This document shows positions 18,223 through 26,625 of a DNA stretch of 64,000 nucleotides, piece by piece. The stretch comes from Nocardioides sp. S5 (GTDB lineage Bacteria; Actinomycetota; Actinomycetes; Propionibacteriales; Nocardioidaceae). Position 1 is the first letter of the stretch. Every line of letters begins with the position of its first letter. The notes beneath the pieces were generated by a model, which ran no database searches, was not told the DNA's origin, and worked only from the letters and a program-made list of their open reading frames with translations. The stretch is taken from assembly GCF_017310035.1 (NCBI RefSeq), contig NZ_CP022296.1, positions 1,736,001 through 1,800,000 on the forward strand, read 5' to 3'. Both the position numbers and the translations under genes were made by a program.

Positions 18223-18989
18223 CTCTCGCGTCTCTCGGAGAGGCTGTCGCCTACGGTCCGCTGCTGCTTGCCATTCCGATCGCAATGGTGGCGGGGCTCG
18301 TCTCCTTCGCAAGCCCGTGCTGCCTTCCCCTCGTCCCGGGCTACCTCGCCTACGTCAGCGGAGCATCAGGTGCCGACGTGGCAGCAGGGTCCGGCAGGCA
18401 AGGACGCTCGCTCACGATCATCGGCTCAGTGATGTTCGTGCTCGGATTCTCGGCCGTGTTCACCAGCTACGGGACGCTGTTCGGCGCCGCTGGCTCGACC
18501 TTGATCCAGTACCAGGACGCGATCGTGCGCGCGTTGGGGGTCGTCACGATCATGCTTGGGCTCGTCTTCGCCGGTGTGCTCGGCTTCATCCCCGGGACAG
18601 CTCGGACGTTTCGCCTTGGCTACCAACCTCAGGTGGGGATCGCGGGTGCGCCGCTGCTAGGGGTGATGTTCGGTATCGGCTGGACTCCGTGCATCGGGCC
18701 GACGCTGGCGGCCGTGCTGTCGCTCGCCACCACGAGTGGAACGGCAGGACGGGGCGCGCTGTTGTCCTTTGCCTACAGCCTGGGACTTGGCGTCCCGTTC
18801 GTGCTCGCCGCCTTCGGTGTCTCTCACGTCTTCAGGGCCTTCGCGTTCGCCCGCCGACATGCCGCAGTTGTCACGCGGGGGGGCGGTGCGCTCTTGGTCC
18901 TGCTCGGGATCTTGCAGGTGACCGGAGTGTGGGGAGACTGGTTGGCCAGGATGAGCACTCTCATCGGCACCTGGCAAGTCCCGCTGTGA
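18219..18989 (+). CDS. ccdA: CcdA/DsbD-type electron-transfer membrane protein
   Basis: 256 aa, six helices. It carries the redox motifs [13 protein letters not shown] and [10 protein letters not shown], whose cysteines pass electrons from cytosolic thioredoxin to outer partners such as TlpA. An extra cysteine follows the usual one in the first motif (PCC). The GTG start overlaps the tlpA stop. Confidence 0.92.
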   Translation: MTLASLGEAVAYGPLLLAIPIAMVAGLVSFASPCCLPLVPGYLAYVSGASGADVAAGSGRQGRSLTIIGSVMFVLGFSAVFTSYGTLFGAAGSTLIQYQDAIVRALGVVTIMLGLVFAGVLGFIPGTARTFRLGYQPQVGIAGAPLLGVMFGIGWTPCIGPTLAAVLSLATTSGTAGRGALLSFAYSLGLGVPFVLAAFGVSHVFRAFAFARRHAAVVTRGGGALLVLLGILQVTGVWGDWLARMSTLIGTWQVPL

Positions 18990-19059
18990 ATGCCACGGGG
19001 TGCGCGGGCTGCACCGGACCCGAGATGTCGCTCGCCCGCGTCGTTGAGCGTCGGCGAGG

Positions 19060-19254
19060 TGGGGCTCATGATCGCCCCGGTTGCTGACTTCGACCAGATG
19101 TTCTTGCCATGATGATCGAGCACCACTGCAGAGCCGTAGAGATGGCCAAGGCGGAGCAACAGGCTGGGCACTATCCCGACGCCGTCGCTCTCGCCGGGGA
19201 CACCGAGACTGCGCAGACCAAGGAGATCGCCACAATGCAAGGGCTGTTCGACTG
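19060..19254 (+). pseudogene. DUF305 gene remnant
   Basis: The end of a DUF305 protein can be read: FDQMFL, a frameshift, then MMIEHHCRAVEMAKAEQQ and ATMQGLFD with a stop. The first half of the gene is missing. An intact relative is at 62030. Confidence 0.7.
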
Positions 19255-19836
19255 ATGCCCGTCATGTCGTCCATCGAGCGCGCATTTTGCCGGAGCGGTC
19301 CGTGGCGGTGGGTAGCGGAGCGCTACGTGCTTCCGTGGGCATTGGACGGCGTTCGACCCACGGGCCGCGTTCTCGAGATCGGTGGCGGGAGCGGTGCAAT
19401 GGCCCAAGCCATGGCGCGCGGGTTCCCGGAGGCAACGATCATCGTCACCGACGTGGATGACGTCATGGTGAGGTCCGCCTCGCAGCTGCTGCGTGGGATG
19501 TCCAACGTGAGAGTCGAACGCGCTGATGTGACGGGCCTTCCGTACGACTCGGCGTCGTTCGACGTTGTGACGTCATACCTCATGCTTCACCACGTCATAG
19601 ACTGGGAGAAGGCCTTGGTGGAGGCCGCTCGGACGCTCCGGCAAGGTGGCCTGCTTGTCGGCTACGACCTCACCAGCACAGCGCTCGCTCGGCTCGTGCA
19701 CCGGCTTGACGGCTCACCGCACCGAATCATCTCGCCAGTCGAGCTGACGCAGGGTTTGGATGCTGCCGGCTTGAAGGACGTGGCGGTGCGCGTTTCGGCG
19801 CAGGGCCACGTGATGCGCTTCAGCGCAGCGAAGTAG
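19255..19836 (+). CDS. Class I SAM-dependent methyltransferase
   Basis: 193 aa. Motif I VLEIGGGSGAMA, an acidic residue at the end of strand 2 (TDVDD), and LMLHHVIDWEKAL in the UbiE/MT11-like order. The substrate is unknown. Start ATG 19255 overlaps the end of the DUF305 remnant by one base. Confidence 0.82.
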   Translation: MPVMSSIERAFCRSGPWRWVAERYVLPWALDGVRPTGRVLEIGGGSGAMAQAMARGFPEATIIVTDVDDVMVRSASQLLRGMSNVRVERADVTGLPYDSASFDVVTSYLMLHHVIDWEKALVEAARTLRQGGLLVGYDLTSTALARLVHRLDGSPHRIISPVELTQGLDAAGLKDVAVRVSAQGHVMRFSAAK

Positions 19837-19904
19837 GACCCTCAGTCACGACACCGTCCCAATCCAGGTGAAGAGGCTGCCGACTTCGGTAGACGGCCGT
19901 TCAA

Positions 19905-19923
19905 CCCTCCAGAAGGCGGAGGG
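19905..19923. terminator. Weak hairpin between convergent genes
   Basis: CCCTCC and GGAGGG form a short stem with a 7-nt loop between the ends of the genes at 19836 and 19961. There is no T-run. Confidence 0.3.
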
Positions 19924-19960
19924 CTGATCAAGAGCCGAGCACGTCCGAACCTCCGTCGAG

Positions 19961-20815
19961 CTAGAGAAGGCCCTTCGCCGCGAAGACGGTGAATGGATCA
20001 ACCGGATCGCCGCCGCCGGGCCGGACCTCCAGATGGAGGTGGGAGCCGGTCACGTTGCCGGTCGAGCCGATCGTCCCGATCTGTTCTCCGCCACGCACCG
20101 CTTCGCCCAGGCCGACAAAGACCGCGCTCTGGTGGCCGTACCAGATTTCGGTGCCGTCCTCGAGCGTGACGACCGTCTTGTTGCCGTAGGAGCCGTCGTA
20201 CCCGACCGCGGTGACCGTACCGTTGGCCACTGAGTAGATCGGATCGCCCTCATCGCCGTTGAAGTCGAGACCGGTGTGGAGGTTCGCCCATAATCCAGAG
20301 TCGCCGAAGCGAGCTGTGAGGGCGACGTAGGCGGTGGGCAATGTCCACTGATCGCGCTCAATCCTCGCCGATTGCGCAGCGGCTTGGATGGCGTACGTCT
20401 TCAAGGTCCTTGCACGCTCGAGGGACTGCTGCTCGGCAGCAGCGAGCAACGAGTTCGAGGCTGGAGCGTCGCCGCGGAGGCGACGTGAGCTGCGACTCAC
20501 GACGGGCCGACGCCCGGTCGGGGCAGCCGGCATGTCGGTGGAAGGTTCTGGGCCCGCGGCGTCGAATGTCGAGTGGCCAGTCGGCGCGACATCGGCGTCT
20601 ATCCCGTAGAGGACACCCACTGAAGAGGCGGTGAGAGCTATGACACCCATTGCCGCAGGGCGGAGGGCGAGACTGAGGAATCGGTAGCCCGTGCGAGATG
20701 CTCGCGGGGGAGTGGATCGCCGCCTGCCGGCGGTCGGTGTGATCGCACGGTGTCGGTTCGCCTGTGGCGCCGGCGCCTTCGCCGGTCGCCTGCGACTTCC
20801 CCGATGGCTACCCAT
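19961..20815 (-). CDS. Secreted M23 peptidase, second copy
   Basis: 284 aa. Basic N-terminus, one membrane/signal segment (about 47-72), linker, then an M23 domain with HTGLDF (HxxxD) and SHLHLEV. It should cut peptide cross-links or partner peptides in peptidoglycan. The long basic N-terminus is unusual; the real start could be internal. BlaI site F lies 135 bp upstream with no other gene between. Confidence 0.87.
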   Translation of the reverse strand: MGSHRGSRRRPAKAPAPQANRHRAITPTAGRRRSTPPRASRTGYRFLSLALRPAAMGVIALTASSVGVLYGIDADVAPTGHSTFDAAGPEPSTDMPAAPTGRRPVVSRSSRRLRGDAPASNSLLAAAEQQSLERARTLKTYAIQAAAQSARIERDQWTLPTAYVALTARFGDSGLWANLHTGLDFNGDEGDPIYSVANGTVTAVGYDGSYGNKTVVTLEDGTEIWYGHQSAVFVGLGEAVRGGEQIGTIGSTGNVTGSHLHLEVRPGGGDPVDPFTVFAAKGLL

Positions 20816-20949
20816 GCAGCTGGTCCGATGCTCGTGCAGGCATGACTTCCTTGGGGTAGACGACAGGTCCCCGTGTTGATGCTCCCGCTGTTCGGGTCAC
20901 GCCCATGGCTGGGCGTGACCGCGAACCACCGGAGGCTTGTCCCCGAAGA

Positions 20950-20970
20950 ACTACTATTCAACATAGTTGC
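20950..20970. promoter_or_regulatory. Putative BlaI operator, site F
   Basis: ACTACTA, 7-nt spacer, TAGTTGC. It is upstream of the minus-strand M23 gene (20815) and behind the M15 gene end (21047). Confidence 0.5.
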
Positions 20971-21046
20971 CAGCGTCTTAGCAAGTCGCATGAATGGTCC
21001 GATGCTGGCCGGTTCCGCGGCTCGGTCCGGCTTGGGCCGCGATCGA

Positions 21047-21811
21047 CTAGGGCGTCGTAGTCCGGGCCGGGCGCTCGTAGGGCACGGATGGGTAGCCGGT
21101 GTCGAAGTGCATGTAGTCGGGGACCTTGATGTTCTGCCAGATCCAGCCCTCGGCCTCAAACAGTCGCACTACCTCGTCGCCCGGAAGGATCTTGCCGGGG
21201 CCTGGCGTACGGGCGCTGTTGCGCTTGCCCGGCACCCAGCAGTCACAGCGCAGGTCCATCCACGGGTTCTGCACCGGGTTGATGTCGACGGACCTGCCGT
21301 TCGCGTGGGGTGATTCCAGGGGCGGGGCGTTGATCTGGTCCAACCGCCGGCAGTTGTACGCCGAGGTGTTGTTTGCTCTCAGGCTTGCGTTTGTGTCCCC
21401 GCCGAACGACTCCACGCCGGTCATCGAGGCGATGGGGAACCGTGCGTCAAAGAGGGCCGTGAAGATGCGCACGAAGGACCGTGCCGTGTCCCGGTTCACG
21501 ATCAGGTGCCCGCGCTGAGCGGTGCCGTCGAAGTCGATGAAGCCGATGTCGATGCGTCGCAGCTGGCCCCGCCGCTGGACCGGACACCCTGGTCGCACCA
21601 TCCCCACCGAAACCATTGCGTCCCATTGGTCGGGGGGCACCGGGCTGATGGTCGGATCTGCGCTCGGCTGTACCGGTTCGGCGGCGGTCTCGTCCGGAGA
21701 GCCTTGAACGGTCGGGGCATCCGGTTCGACATCTGTGCGCTGCGCAGAACCCGTACAGGCAGCAGTCAGAGCAACGACGAGAAGGAGGGCTGCGACCACC
21801 CGCGCCCTCAT
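21047..21811 (-). CDS. M15-family D-Ala-D-Ala carboxypeptidase lipoprotein
   Basis: 254 aa. Lipobox LTAAC at about residue 19. The M15 zinc motifs SPHANGRSVDINP (HxxGxxxD) and YMHFD are present. It trims stem peptides. Four extra cysteines in the catalytic domain (for example RCDCW) suggest disulfides. Its start overlaps the GNAT gene stop by 4 bp. Confidence 0.87.
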   Translation of the reverse strand: MRARVVAALLLVVALTAACTGSAQRTDVEPDAPTVQGSPDETAAEPVQPSADPTISPVPPDQWDAMVSVGMVRPGCPVQRRGQLRRIDIGFIDFDGTAQRGHLIVNRDTARSFVRIFTALFDARFPIASMTGVESFGGDTNASLRANNTSAYNCRRLDQINAPPLESPHANGRSVDINPVQNPWMDLRCDCWVPGKRNSARTPGPGKILPGDEVVRLFEAEGWIWQNIKVPDYMHFDTGYPSVPYERPARTTTP

Positions 21812-22473
21812 CGAACCGCGGTTACGTCGAGGTCGTACAATTCGATGCGCCTGCCGTCAAAAGTGTCTCGTTCGCGGGTGAGCTTCCATCCCAGCTGCCG
21901 ATACAACTCCCCGGCCCCTGCTGTGCCGGCGCGGGTGGCCACCGAGACGGTCTGTGCCCCTGAATTCTGTGCCCGTTCTACGAATTGCAGGATCATTGAG
22001 GTGCCTAGGCCGAGCCCACGGGCCTCGGCCCTTACGGCCACATGCGAGAGCACGGCTATGGCTTCCGAACCATTACCGTTCGCTCCCGCGCGGCTCCGCA
22101 ACGCGGTGAGTCGCACCGAGATTCGCCTGCGCACAAGACCGGCTGCCATGCGCGGCCGTCGTGCGAGTGCGGCGGTGGCGTGCCATGCGAGGCGGCGGGA
22201 GTGGAACTTGCGCACCAGGCGACGATGCTCCCGAACGTCCAGGATGCCGACCAGGTAGCCCACTCGTGAACCTTCCGCCACGGTGACCACCGCTTCCGCG
22301 TGCGGCCCGTCGAGGAAGGTTCGGTAGTACTCGGTGAGGAAGCGGCGCCCCATCTGGCCGAACACGTTGTCAGGAAAGTGTGCGAGGTGCTCGTCAACGA
22401 CGAACTCGAGATCGGCCAGGCCCATACGTCTGATCAGTACCTGGCTGGCGGGGAGGGCGGTTGAGGTGCTCAT
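21808..22473 (-). CDS. GNAT-family N-acetyltransferase
   Basis: 221 aa. The acetyl-CoA loop motif A is seen in EARGLGLGTSMI, followed by AGELYRQLGWK. The substrate is unknown. It is co-translated with the M15 carboxypeptidase, so a cell-wall or peptide substrate is possible. Confidence 0.82.
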   Translation of the reverse strand: MSTSTALPASQVLIRRMGLADLEFVVDEHLAHFPDNVFGQMGRRFLTEYYRTFLDGPHAEAVVTVAEGSRVGYLVGILDVREHRRLVRKFHSRRLAWHATAALARRPRMAAGLVRRRISVRLTALRSRAGANGNGSEAIAVLSHVAVRAEARGLGLGTSMILQFVERAQNSGAQTVSVATRAGTAGAGELYRQLGWKLTRERDTFDGRRIELYDLDVTAVR

Positions 22474-22481
22474 TCCTCTAC

Positions 22482-22502
22482 GTTACGACGCAATGTAGAA
22501 AT
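22482..22502. promoter_or_regulatory. Weak BlaI-like dyads between GNAT and blaI copy 2
   Basis: GTTACGA, 7-nt spacer, TAGAAAT; overlapping TCTAC-N13-GTAGA (22477-22499) is a second possible dyad. It lies 9 bp upstream of the divergent GNAT start. Confidence 0.35.
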
Positions 22503-22563
22503 AATGTAGACGCCTCGCCGTTTCACGGACGTGCCTGCGTCCAGCATGGGATGTGTTGGCGTG

Positions 22564-22584
22564 TCCACGACGCGTGGTAGAAGA
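22564..22584. promoter_or_regulatory. Putative BlaI operator, site K (autoregulatory)
   Basis: TCCACGA, 7-nt spacer, TAGAAGA, ending 4 nt before the blaI start at 22589. The left half is identical to that of site I before the CHAP gene. Confidence 0.6.
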
Positions 22585-22588
22585 AGGT

Positions 22589-22966
22589 ATGCGATCTTTC
22601 GGGGACCTCGAAGCCAGGATCATGGACGCCATCTGGCGCGCCGATGAGCCACTCACTGTCCAACAGGTCGTCGACGCATTGGCCGCCGCACATCACGAAG
22701 TGGCGTACACCACCGCCATCACCGTCATCGAGCGCCTCAGGGCGAAGGGATGGCTTGATCGCGAACGCAAGGGGCGGTCATTCCTTTACGGAGCAACCCG
22801 CGACGAGGCTCAGTACACCGCCTGGCTCATGGAGCAGGCTCTCGACACCACCTCCGACCGCTCGGCTGCGCTGCTCATGTTCACCGGGACTTTGAACGAG
22901 GCCGAGGTTGAGGCGCTCCGGACCGCTCTGCACGGGATGGACGAATCGAACCGAGGTAGCCTATGA
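22589..22966 (+). CDS. BlaI/MecI/CopY-family repressor, copy 2
   Basis: 125 aa, begins MRSFGDLEARIMDAIW; recognition helix region YTTAITVIERLRAKGWL. The start at 22589 is favoured by family alignment. It overlaps the M56 gene (ATGA). The operator abutting its start implies autoregulation. Confidence 0.92.
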   Translation: MRSFGDLEARIMDAIWRADEPLTVQQVVDALAAAHHEVAYTTAITVIERLRAKGWLDRERKGRSFLYGATRDEAQYTAWLMEQALDTTSDRSAALLMFTGTLNEAEVEALRTALHGMDESNRGSL

Positions 22967-23931
22967 GTCTCGTCATCGCTGCCGCGCTCCTGGTGCTTCT
23001 GCTGGCAGCCGGTCTGGGTGGAGACCGCTTTCTCGCGTCCGTCGAGTGGGCAGTGCGGCATCCGGGGCTTGCCCTTCGCGCCTGGATGGGACTCGCTCTC
23101 ACGTGCTATCTCGCCGTCCCCGCTGCCCTGCTCGTCCTCGCGCACGACGTCCTTGAGCGCGCCCTCATGTGGGCCTTGCACGCGGACAAGGAACAACTCC
23201 ACAGTCAGTACGCCAGTGGTGCAGTCAGTGTTGCTTGGAACGGAACCGCCCTCGTGGCAGTGGGTCTGGCGACGGTGGTCATGGGCGTAGTGGTGACGGA
23301 ACAAGCACGAGTGGTTCGCGACCGGCGGGCCCTGCGCGGCGCACCGACGGCGCGAGAGATTGACCACGCCGGCTGCTCGGGTGCGCCGCTCTTGGTGGTG
23401 CCTGGTCCGCGCCCGGCGGCGTGGTGCTGTCCGGGGCGTTACCGCGCGGTGTATGTCACTGAGAGTGCTGCGACTTCACTACCCGGCGCTGCTCTTGATG
23501 CGCTCATTGCACACGAGTCCGCTCATCTGGAGCGCCGCCATCACCGCTACATCTTTGGCGCAGACGTCGCTGGCAGGCTGGCAGTCCGTGTTGGTTTGCT
23601 GCGTAACATGCGTGCGCAGGTCCGACTCCTCGTCGAGCTCGAGGCCGACGACGTGGCCGTGGGTAGGCACGGTCGAAAGGCCGTCATGCGAGCGCTGCTC
23701 GCAGTGTCGAGCCCGGGTGGGTCGGTCCCCGTTCCGCGCGGTGCCATCCTGTTGATGGCGGGATCTGTTGGGCCGCGCGTGCACCGGCTGGTTTTCGATC
23801 CGCTGGTGGGTGAGCGTCAACTCGCGTGGTGGCAGCGCCAGCTCGCGCAGTCGCTGGTCGTCACGATGGCTGCGTCGCCGGTCGTCGCATTGCTGCTGCC
23901 AGGCCTGCTTGTGGCCGGGACGGCGCACTGA
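22963..23931 (+). CDS. M56 membrane metallopeptidase, copy 2
   Basis: 322 aa, four to five helices, zinc motif HESAHLERRHH and a downstream ELEADD glutamate. Like copy 1 it has no C-terminal penicillin-binding sensor. It should cleave the BlaI encoded just before it. Confidence 0.88.
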   Translation: MSLVIAAALLVLLLAAGLGGDRFLASVEWAVRHPGLALRAWMGLALTCYLAVPAALLVLAHDVLERALMWALHADKEQLHSQYASGAVSVAWNGTALVAVGLATVVMGVVVTEQARVVRDRRALRGAPTAREIDHAGCSGAPLLVVPGPRPAAWCCPGRYRAVYVTESAATSLPGAALDALIAHESAHLERRHHRYIFGADVAGRLAVRVGLLRNMRAQVRLLVELEADDVAVGRHGRKAVMRALLAVSSPGGSVPVPRGAILLMAGSVGPRVHRLVFDPLVGERQLAWWQRQLAQSLVVTMAASPVVALLLPGLLVAGTAH

Positions 23932-23951
23932 CCCACGTCGTCGGGATCGGG

Positions 23952-23991
23952 GGGCGGGCGCCGGATCCGGGGGAAAATCGGGCGCCCGCCC
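23952..23991. terminator. Strong terminator hairpin after M56
   Basis: GGGCGGGCGCC (23952-23962) pairs perfectly with GGCGCCCGCCC (23981-23991) around an 18-nt loop. It stands 20 bp behind the M56 stop. Confidence 0.75.
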
Positions 23992-23995
23992 GGTG

Positions 23996-24016
23996 ACTAC
24001 TATGCATCATAGTCTC
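23996..24016. promoter_or_regulatory. Putative BlaI operator, site H
   Basis: ACTACTA, 7-nt spacer, TAGTCTC, directly after the terminator. It lies between two convergent genes, so it needs its own target; the only candidate is the 34-codon frame that starts 5 nt later. Confidence 0.55.
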
Positions 24017-24021
24017 AATCT

Positions 24022-24126
24022 ATGCACCCTCGGACTCGGCGGTTCTCCAGGGAACGGCTCGCGCACCCGTTCGACCCGGCTGATGGCCTGCGCGTGCGTG
24101 CGCGCAGTGTTCGAGTCCGATGGTGA
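24022..24126 (+). CDS. Candidate small Arg-rich peptide behind BlaI site H
   Basis: A 34-codon open frame starting MHPRTRRFSRERLAHP. It starts 5 nt after an operator, the same layout as four other genes here with no Shine-Dalgarno. It is very basic and has no known relative. It could instead be the stub of a lost gene. Confidence 0.3.
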   Translation: MHPRTRRFSRERLAHPFDPADGLRVRARSVRVRW

Positions 24127-24146
24127 AACGATGAGAGGCGGTCGTG

Positions 24147-25772
24147 TCACCGGATTTCAACGCGTGAGCGCGAGGCGGAGGGCGGGACCAGGTCGGTGCC
24201 CGCGTAGCGCACGATCAACGGCTCGGTGCCGGGCCTGAGATTCCGGACGACCAGTCGTGCGAGCCCGTCGATGAGCTGGCCCTCAACGGTTCGGTTGCCG
24301 ACCGTGACGGTGATGCCGCCCGTCGGGGCGGGCACTCCGGGTGCCTTCACCCTGACCTCCACCGCAACGCGCCCCCGGGCGGCTTCGGTGCGGACTCTCA
24401 TGGTCGCGACACTGGTGACCGGGCCCGCCACCGGAACGGTCTCGGTGACGTCGCGGAAGTTGGTGTGGGTCAGCGTGACCTGGACAGACAGGCTGCGGCC
24501 GATGTCCTTCCGCCGGACGGTGTAGGCCTGGTTGGTCGCCTTGGCGATGGGCTTGCCGTCACGCAGCCACGTGTAGGCCGCCGAGGCGTTGCTCGGCCGG
24601 ACGTCGCCCGCCTTGGCAACGAGGACGCTTGCCAGGCGGGGTCGGCCCTGGATCGCGAAGGATCGTGTGACCCTGATGGCCTTGGCGAGGACGGGTTCGG
24701 TGTCCGGCGCTGATGCTGTGAGCTTGCGGTAGGCCTTCGCGCTGCCGGTGATGCGTGCACTGATGCGCCTGTCGATGTGGTCTCGGCCGAGCACGAGGGT
24801 CGTGCCTGTCGCTCCGTCGATCGGTACGCCGTCGGCGTACCACTGCGTGGTCGTCCTCGAGGGTTGCGGCGACCACGTGGCGTCGCTGAGCGTCAGGGTC
24901 TGGCCGACCTCCGGGGTGCCTTGGATGGTCGGCGGCGCGGTGGCTTGGAGGGTTCCGGGCGCCACCGGTGCGGTGGCGAGAGCCGCCCGGCCGGGGGTGT
25001 AGTTGTCTCGCTCAGCCGTGACCTCCGCGGTGAGGGTCTTGCCCTTGACCTCGGGGGTGGGCACGTAACCAGCGGTAGTGGCACCGGGGATGGCGACACC
25101 GTCGGCCAGCCAGCGGACGGTCACGCTCGTGGGGGTGGGAGTCCACGCCCCTACTCCGACCTCCAGCGCGGAGCCCACCGCGGGAGTGCCGGAGATAACG
25201 GGAGGTGTCGTGGGCTCGATCGCAGCATCATTGAAGTGGATGAAGCCGCTCGGCCAGCCGCCCCCGGTCTTGGTTATCCGGCGCCAGTGGAAGTCCCCGC
25301 CCCAATAGGCCTCCGAAACAATGATCTCGGTGTCAGAGACCACCTCTTCCACGTACGCGACGTGTCCGGCCGAACCTGCGGGAGTGACGTGGGGCTTGTA
25401 CCAAGCCGCAGCACCGACGCGGGGGGTCTGGTCGGTGATCGACGCCATCTCGACTCCCCAGTTCGAGGCGTTGCCGCTGCCCTCCCAAGGGCGGGTATCG
25501 GGCATGCCGTTCCGGATGAGCCGGTACGCCATGTAATTGGTGCAGTTGTACCCCGTGAACATCCGCCAGTAAGACGTGGATGCAGCCGACCGGTATCCGC
25601 CATTCCCGTAGCCAGCGGCTTGGCAACTCGCGTAGCCGGTGCACAAGTATGTAGAGGTAGTCAGTCGAAACGCGCCGGCGGAGTTCGGCATCGCCAGCCC
25701 GAACAGAGCAACCAGCACGGTGAGCAAGCGTGCCGTTCGGCTGGCGCGCCATAGGGCGCTCCGCAGCGTCAT
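24147..25772 (-). CDS. Secreted CHAP-domain peptidoglycan hydrolase with Ig-like repeats
   Basis: 541 aa from the chosen start. Signal peptide with cleavage after SAGA (about residue 35). The CHAP domain (about 45-165) has the Cys in YNCTNYMAYRL and the His in AGHVAYVEEV. Then come about three Ig-like repeats of the type WYADGVPIDGAT and a C-terminal domain shared with the amidase at 5217. It is an amidase or endopeptidase of the cell wall. ATG 25772 is chosen because the longer reading from 25883 would put the operator inside the gene and bury the signal peptide. Confidence 0.88.
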   Translation of the reverse strand: MTLRSALWRASRTARLLTVLVALFGLAMPNSAGAFRLTTSTYLCTGYASCQAAGYGNGGYRSAASTSYWRMFTGYNCTNYMAYRLIRNGMPDTRPWEGSGNASNWGVEMASITDQTPRVGAAAWYKPHVTPAGSAGHVAYVEEVVSDTEIIVSEAYWGGDFHWRRITKTGGGWPSGFIHFNDAAIEPTTPPVISGTPAVGSALEVGVGAWTPTPTSVTVRWLADGVAIPGATTAGYVPTPEVKGKTLTAEVTAERDNYTPGRAALATAPVAPGTLQATAPPTIQGTPEVGQTLTLSDATWSPQPSRTTTQWYADGVPIDGATGTTLVLGRDHIDRRISARITGSAKAYRKLTASAPDTEPVLAKAIRVTRSFAIQGRPRLASVLVAKAGDVRPSNASAAYTWLRDGKPIAKATNQAYTVRRKDIGRSLSVQVTLTHTNFRDVTETVPVAGPVTSVATMRVRTEAARGRVAVEVRVKAPGVPAPTGGITVTVGNRTVEGQLIDGLARLVVRNLRPGTEPLIVRYAGTDLVPPSASRSRVEIR

Positions 25773-25821
25773 CGGGCGGACTGGCGGCGTGTGTGACAGG
25801 AGTGACCACTGGTGCTGTTGT

Positions 25822-25842
25822 TCCACGATGGAAGATAGTAGA
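25822..25842. promoter_or_regulatory. Putative BlaI operator, site I
   Basis: TCCACGA, 7-nt spacer, TAGTAGA, 50 bp upstream of the CHAP gene start at 25772. Confidence 0.55.
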
Positions 25843-25916
25843 AGGCTCCTGTCAAGCGCGCCACGCTGATGGTAGAAGAACAATTGTGTAATTCGATTGG
25901 CGTTACCCTGCGTACG

Positions 25917-26425
25917 TCAACTGGACCGGCGCTCGAGCCGGACGGTGCTTCGCGGGGGCCAGACTTCAGCACGCGTGCCCGTTGCCGTCACCTGACTCGC
26001 GCGATGCCGCATGGTCATCGGCCCGTTCTTCCATCGTGTGTATTCGTGAGCGTGTCGGGGGATGCATTGCCGTGGGCGGGCGGCGGCATCAGGTGTCGAC
26101 AGGCTTACATTCGGGCCGCTGAAATGGACGTACACCAATAGGCTCAGGATAGCGGCGTAGAAGCACCACCACACGGAGACGAAGGTGGTGAGCGAGACCA
26201 CCGCAGCCGCGATGGCCAAGATGAACGCCAGCATCCCGAACACCTTGATGCACCAGTGGCTTGAGAACAGCCCGCTGATGCAGGTTGCCAGCAGGTAGCC
26301 CTCCAGCACAACCGTGAGGTAGAAGTGCGGGGAGTCATAGGCGATGCTGTCGCCCCTCACGCTGGCCGTAACCGGGAACAGGACAATGAAGAAGAGCAGG
26401 TAGAGCCCACGGAAAGAGCCCTCGG
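25917..26425 (-). pseudogene. Truncated multi-pass membrane protein (DUF6629-like C-terminal part)
   Basis: The open frame contains four hydrophobic stretches (for example YLLFFIVLFPVTASV, EGYLLATCISGLF, VFGMLAFILAIAAAVV, WWCFYAAILSLLVYV). It resembles the C-terminal half of DUF6629-like membrane proteins. No proper start is visible and the N-terminal half is missing, so it is probably a fragment. Confidence 0.45.
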
Positions 26426-26444
26426 CGTCGAGTGGACCGCGCAG

Positions 26445-26585
26445 TGGCTCGGGTGGCCCGAGCTCGGGTGGCTCGAGGGAGTGGCATCCAACGGGCGGAT
26501 TATGGCCGCGCTCGGTCCGCTCGTGGCCGGCCTCGGGGTTGCGCTGGGCTATGTGTCACTGAAGAGGTCCACGTCGTCGAAGTGA
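26445..26585 (+). pseudogene. Remnant of a small membrane protein like 4973-5170
   Basis: The C-terminal helix GPLVAGLGVALGYVSLKRS matches the protein at 4973 (GPLLAGLGVALFIVVVNSRR). The upstream half is replaced by other sequence. Confidence 0.4.
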
Positions 26586-26625
26586 CCTGAGCTGATATGG
26601 AGTGACCTGCTGTCAAGGGCAGGGT

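Noticed and set aside
15367..23931. Beta-lactam resistance system
   Set aside because: BlaI/M56 pairs are present but no beta-lactamase or low-affinity PBP is in the window and the M56 sensors are missing.
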